DNA from: Erysipelotrichaceae bacterium 66202529
Lineage (GTDB): Bacteria > Bacillota_I > Bacilli_A > Erysipelotrichales > Erysipelotrichaceae
Assembly (NCBI GenBank): GCA_017161075.1
Contig: CP046174.1
Span: 558,001 to 622,000, forward strand
Direction of reading: 5' to 3'
Length of the DNA: 64,000 bases
A model generated the notes under the pieces. The model saw only the letters and a list, made by a program, of their open reading frames with translations, was not told the DNA's origin and did not search any database. Made by a program: the position numbers and the translations under genes. Shown piece after piece: positions 60,867 through 64,000 of this stretch (position 1 is its first letter; each line of letters starts with the position of its first letter).

Positions 60867-61505
60867 ATGACAAGTAATGGACAATTAAATACAAAGGTGA
60901 AGACAGGTGAAGTGAGATTATCTTATTGTCACTTGTTCGAACCACATGCATTCGATGAAGGGCAGGAAGCTAAGTATTCTGTGCAGATCATCTTTGATAA
61001 GAATGATAAAGTAACTGCTGGATTTATCAGCCAAGCTTATAAGAACGCAAAGCAGAACGGTATCAACAAATTCGGTCAGAAATTTGGTCAGTTGGTCAAT
61101 GATCTGATGTGTAAGCCTGGTGACAAGACCGGACTTGTGCGTGATGGAGATACTGATCCTCGATATAGTGATGACAAAGATACATATGCAGGAAAATACA
61201 TTATGAATTGTAAGTGTTCTACGGCTCCCGGTGTATACACAAAAGAGACTGGTACAAGGAAGTTAACTTTGCAGGATCAGGAACTTGTCTACTCCGGCTG
61301 CTATGGGAAAGTGACCTTTAATCTTTATCCATATAGTAAAGCAGGGAATACCGGCATCGGTGTTGGATTGAACAATGTATTGAAGACAAGAGACGGTGAT
61401 AATCTCGGAGGTCGTGTATCTGGTGAAGTTGATTTCGCCGATGAATTTAAAGATGAGAGCAGCTTTCCGGGTTTCAATGATGCCGAAGACGATCTGTTAG
61501 GTTAG
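60867..61505 (+). CDS. DUF2815 protein, probable ssDNA-binding protein
   Basis: The 212-residue protein has the DUF2815 start (KVKTGEVRLSYCHLFEPHAFDEGQEAKYSVQIIF) and an OB-fold-like beta core, with an acidic C-terminus (FNDAEDDLLG) typical of ssDNA-binding proteins that recruit partners. ATG 60867 behind TGAGGAAA. Sits between DUF2800 and the DNA polymerase. Confidence 0.9.
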   Translation: MTSNGQLNTKVKTGEVRLSYCHLFEPHAFDEGQEAKYSVQIIFDKNDKVTAGFISQAYKNAKQNGINKFGQKFGQLVNDLMCKPGDKTGLVRDGDTDPRYSDDKDTYAGKYIMNCKCSTAPGVYTKETGTRKLTLQDQELVYSGCYGKVTFNLYPYSKAGNTGIGVGLNNVLKTRDGDNLGGRVSGEVDFADEFKDESSFPGFNDAEDDLLG

Positions 61506-61509
61506 CCTC

Positions 61510-63486
61510 ATGAAAACACTGCATATCGATCTGGAAACCTATAGCTCGATTGACCTTAATTCATGTGGTGTATATAAATATGTAGAGAGCGAGGACTTTG
61601 AAATCCTCCTCTTTGCTTATGCGATCGACGATCAGCCCGTCAGAGTGATTGATCTGGTGTCGGGAGATATCATCCCCCTGCCGATTCAGGTGCTGATTAG
61701 AGATCCTTCCATCATCAAGTGCGCACATAATGCAGCATTCGAGCGACTGTGCCTGTCCAAACACTTAAGCGAGCATTTCACTGCAGATCAATGGCATTGT
61801 TCAATGGTGCACGCTTCCATGCTCGGTATGCCTGCATCATTGAAGGACGTAGGCATCGTACTGGGGCTGGACGAAGATAAGCAGAAGCTTCGTACAGGAA
61901 CAGCCTTGATCAGTTATTTCTGCAAACCCTGTAAACCGACCAGAACGAATGGACAAAGAACAAGAAACCTTCCTCGTCATGCGCCTGAGAAATGGCGGCT
62001 GTTCAAGGAATACTGTCAGCGAGATGTAGAAACAGAACGTGAGATCAGCTATAAGCTTGACAAGTTTCCAATACCAAAGGAAGAGCAGGAACTGTGGTGC
62101 TGGGATCAGAGAATGAATGATTATGGGGCAAGGATCGATACCGAGCTTGTAAAAAACGTACTTAAGTTTGGCATGAAAAAAGACGAGCAGATGAAAGATG
62201 AATGCATCCGCATCACAGGAGGGATCAATCTGAACAGCGTAATTCAGCTGAAGGAATGGATAGGAAACAGAGAGAACCGAGTAGTAGATAAACTGGACAA
62301 GGATGCAGTCAAAGAGCTCCTGCAGGATGAAACGCTTTCCAGTGAAACAAGGAGACTTCTGCATCTGAGACAGGAAGCAGGTAAGACCTCAGTAAAGAAA
62401 TATGATGCAATTGTCAGAGCGATATGTAAAGATGACCGATTGCATGGAATCTTCCGCTTCTACGGAGCAAATCGGACAGGGCGCTGGGCAGGACGTATCT
62501 TTCAGCCTCAGAACCTTCCTAGAAATGCTTTCGATGATATCGAATTGGCAAGACAGCTGGTCAAGGAAAAAGATTTTGAAACAATAGATATGCTGTACGG
62601 ATCCTATAATCAGGTATTCAGCACTCTGATCAGAACGGCAGTTATTCCGCCTGATGGACATATGTTTGCTGTAGCAGATTATTCAGCTATCGAGGCAAGG
62701 CTCACTGCATGGTTTTGTAATGAAAAATGGAGACAGGATGTATTTGCTTCAACAGGAAAGATCTATGAAGCTTCGGCTGCACAGATGTTTCATGTACCAG
62801 TCGAACAGGTCACGAAAGGCTCTGACCTGCGTAAGAAGGGGAAAGTGGCGGAGTTGGCACTGGGCTATGGCGGAGGTGTATCTGCACTGGAACGTATGGG
62901 AGGCGCGTCTATGGGACTATCGGAAGAGGAGATGCAGGATATCGTACATAAATGGAGATTAGCATCTCCAAATATCAAGAAGATGTGGTATCAGGTTCAG
63001 GATGCAGCCTATTCGGCTGTGAGAGACCGAAGAAGAGTACAAGTGGCACATGGTGTGAGTTACTTTTATCAATCGGGTGTCCTCTTTGCGCAGCTGCCAT
63101 CCGGTCGAAAGTTGGCATATATCAGGCCTAAACTCGTACCAGGCAAGTATGGAGAAGAACTCACCTATGAAGGATATGGATCTGATCAGGATGGTAAACA
63201 AACAAAAAAGTGGTGCCGGCAGAAGACATGGGGCGGCAAACTGTTCGAGAACCTTATCCAGGCCATTGCACGTGACTGTCTGGCAACAGCGATGCTGCGC
63301 CTTGATCAGCAAGGCTATAGGATAGTTATGCATGTGCATGATGAGGTAGTCGTGGAGGTGCCTAAGGAGAATGCTCGTGCCGCTTTAGAGGAAATAGAGA
63401 GTATCATGGCAGAGCCGTTGAGCTGGGCACCGGGTGCTATACTTACGGCTGACGGATTCGTCAGTGAGTATTACAGAAAAGATTAA
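61510..63486 (+). CDS. phage family A DNA polymerase
   Basis: The 658-residue protein has an N-terminal 3'-5' exonuclease (LHIDLETYSSIDL; HNAAFERLCL) and the polymerase motifs A (AVADYSAIEARLTAWF), B (KKGKVAELALGYGGG) and C (VMHVHDEVVVEV). It replicates the phage genome. The 5' nuclease domain of bacterial Pol I is missing, as usual for phage enzymes. Confidence 0.96.
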   Translation: MKTLHIDLETYSSIDLNSCGVYKYVESEDFEILLFAYAIDDQPVRVIDLVSGDIIPLPIQVLIRDPSIIKCAHNAAFERLCLSKHLSEHFTADQWHCSMVHASMLGMPASLKDVGIVLGLDEDKQKLRTGTALISYFCKPCKPTRTNGQRTRNLPRHAPEKWRLFKEYCQRDVETEREISYKLDKFPIPKEEQELWCWDQRMNDYGARIDTELVKNVLKFGMKKDEQMKDECIRITGGINLNSVIQLKEWIGNRENRVVDKLDKDAVKELLQDETLSSETRRLLHLRQEAGKTSVKKYDAIVRAICKDDRLHGIFRFYGANRTGRWAGRIFQPQNLPRNAFDDIELARQLVKEKDFETIDMLYGSYNQVFSTLIRTAVIPPDGHMFAVADYSAIEARLTAWFCNEKWRQDVFASTGKIYEASAAQMFHVPVEQVTKGSDLRKKGKVAELALGYGGGVSALERMGGASMGLSEEEMQDIVHKWRLASPNIKKMWYQVQDAAYSAVRDRRRVQVAHGVSYFYQSGVLFAQLPSGRKLAYIRPKLVPGKYGEELTYEGYGSDQDGKQTKKWCRQKTWGGKLFENLIQAIARDCLATAMLRLDQQGYRIVMHVHDEVVVEVPKENARAALEEIESIMAEPLSWAPGAILTADGFVSEYYRKD

Positions 63487-63507
63487 ATGGTATGGAGGTA
63501 AAGGCAG

Positions 63508-64000
63508 ATGCATGATATGGAGATACAGATATCGGTCGGAAAGAGCCGCTATGAAAAACAATGGAAAAATCAAACGATGATGTGGTCTGCCTTCCTGGAC
63601 AAGGTCAGGGATACATACAGGACCAGAGAAACGATGTCTGAGTATCTAAAGCTGACAAAGAAGAAACAGGATGAGATCAAGGATATAGGCGGATTCGTTG
63701 GTGGACAACTAAAAGAAGGACGCCGCCTAGATACGAACGTCACGAATCGCACTCTGATCACTCTTGATGCAGATTATGCATCACCAGACCTATGGGACGA
63801 TATCGATCTGCTGTTTGGTTATAGCTGTTGTATGTACAGTACACATAAACACAGACCAGATAGTCCTCGTTATCGTTTGATCATACCGCTGTCAACTCCA
63901 GTAGGACCTGAACAATATGAAGCAATTGCACGAAAATTGGCTGAAGATATAGGAATCGACTATTTCGATGATACGACATATCAGCCCTCGAGATTGATGT
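63508..64000 (+). CDS. primase/helicase-like phage protein, 5' part
   Basis: Start behind GGAGGTAAA; the frame runs open to the window edge (164 codons). The segment LITLDADYASPDLWDD followed by STHKHRPDSPRYRLIIPLS resembles the N-terminal prim-pol-like domain of the VapE/D5-type replication proteins that normally follow the polymerase in this phage group. The helicase part lies outside the window. Confidence 0.75.
   Translation, partial: MHDMEIQISVGKSRYEKQWKNQTMMWSAFLDKVRDTYRTRETMSEYLKLTKKKQDEIKDIGGFVGGQLKEGRRLDTNVTNRTLITLDADYASPDLWDDIDLLFGYSCCMYSTHKHRPDSPRYRLIIPLSTPVGPEQYEAIARKLAEDIGIDYFDDTTYQPSRLM

Larger units (their letters stand above)
52312..64000. mobile_element. prophage, left part
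   Basis: All landmarks of a temperate phage are present in order: serine integrase at the junction, lexA/CI-type repressor, divergent operators, cro-like gene, small early genes and a replication module. The element continues past the right edge. No structural genes are within the window. Confidence 0.93.

Overview
The window looks like a chromosomal segment of a spore-forming, low-to-mid-GC Firmicute, most likely an Erysipelotrichaceae member close to [Clostridium] innocuum (inference from gene content, protein style and codon use; not tested). It carries classic Firmicute blocks: rapZ-yvcK-whiA; a T-box-controlled cysS-mrnC-rlmB cluster followed by sigH, rpmG, secE and nusG; gapA and eno; secG-rnr-capA-smpB-ssrA; and a cotJ spore-coat operon that betrays the sporulating lifestyle.

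Layout. 1-6.1 kb: cell-envelope and regulatory housekeeping. 6.3-16.5 kb: an amino-sugar (probable galactosamine/GalNAc) uptake region. AgaS, an EIIA and a YajC paralogue are followed by an AraC regulator on the other strand and then EIIB-EIIC-EIID plus a 224-residue helical protein. The EIIC-EIID-224aa set is present again as a tail-to-tail inverted copy ending at 16.5 kb, beside a solitary tyrosine recombinase flanked by 12-bp direct repeats. 18-29.6 kb: clpP, gapA, a diguanylate cyclase, the cysS/sigH/nusG region and eno. 30-37 kb: KimA potassium importer, secG-rnr-smpB and tmRNA. 37-41.6 kb: an AT-rich accessory stretch with decayed sequence, a Fic protein, a lipoprotein and a candidate attenuated leader RNA. 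41.7-46.4 kb: purine salvage (M20 hydrolase, guanine-riboswitch-controlled permease, adenine deaminase). 47-51.5 kb: small genes and a divergent Rrf2/YhgE pair. 51.6-52.4 kb: cotJA, cotJB and a truncated cotJC.

From about 52.31 kb to the right edge the window is the left part of a prophage whose end lies inside cotJC, the manganese-catalase-like coat gene. A large serine recombinase gene sits directly at the junction. Behind it come a candidate structured RNA with two identical hairpin loops, a LexA/CI-type repressor, a divergent operator region containing an antisense small gene, an early cluster of small genes, and a replication block (DUF2800 nuclease-like, DUF2815, family A polymerase, primase-like).

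The most interesting system is this prophage. It interrupts a sporulation gene in the manner of the skin-type intervening elements and also encodes a stand-alone Spo0A C-terminal DNA-binding domain without a receiver. Together these suggest a phage that senses or manipulates host sporulation and may excise to restore cotJC in the mother cell. A 3D-domain gene split by one in-frame UGA and the twin-loop RNA are further unusual features of the same element.
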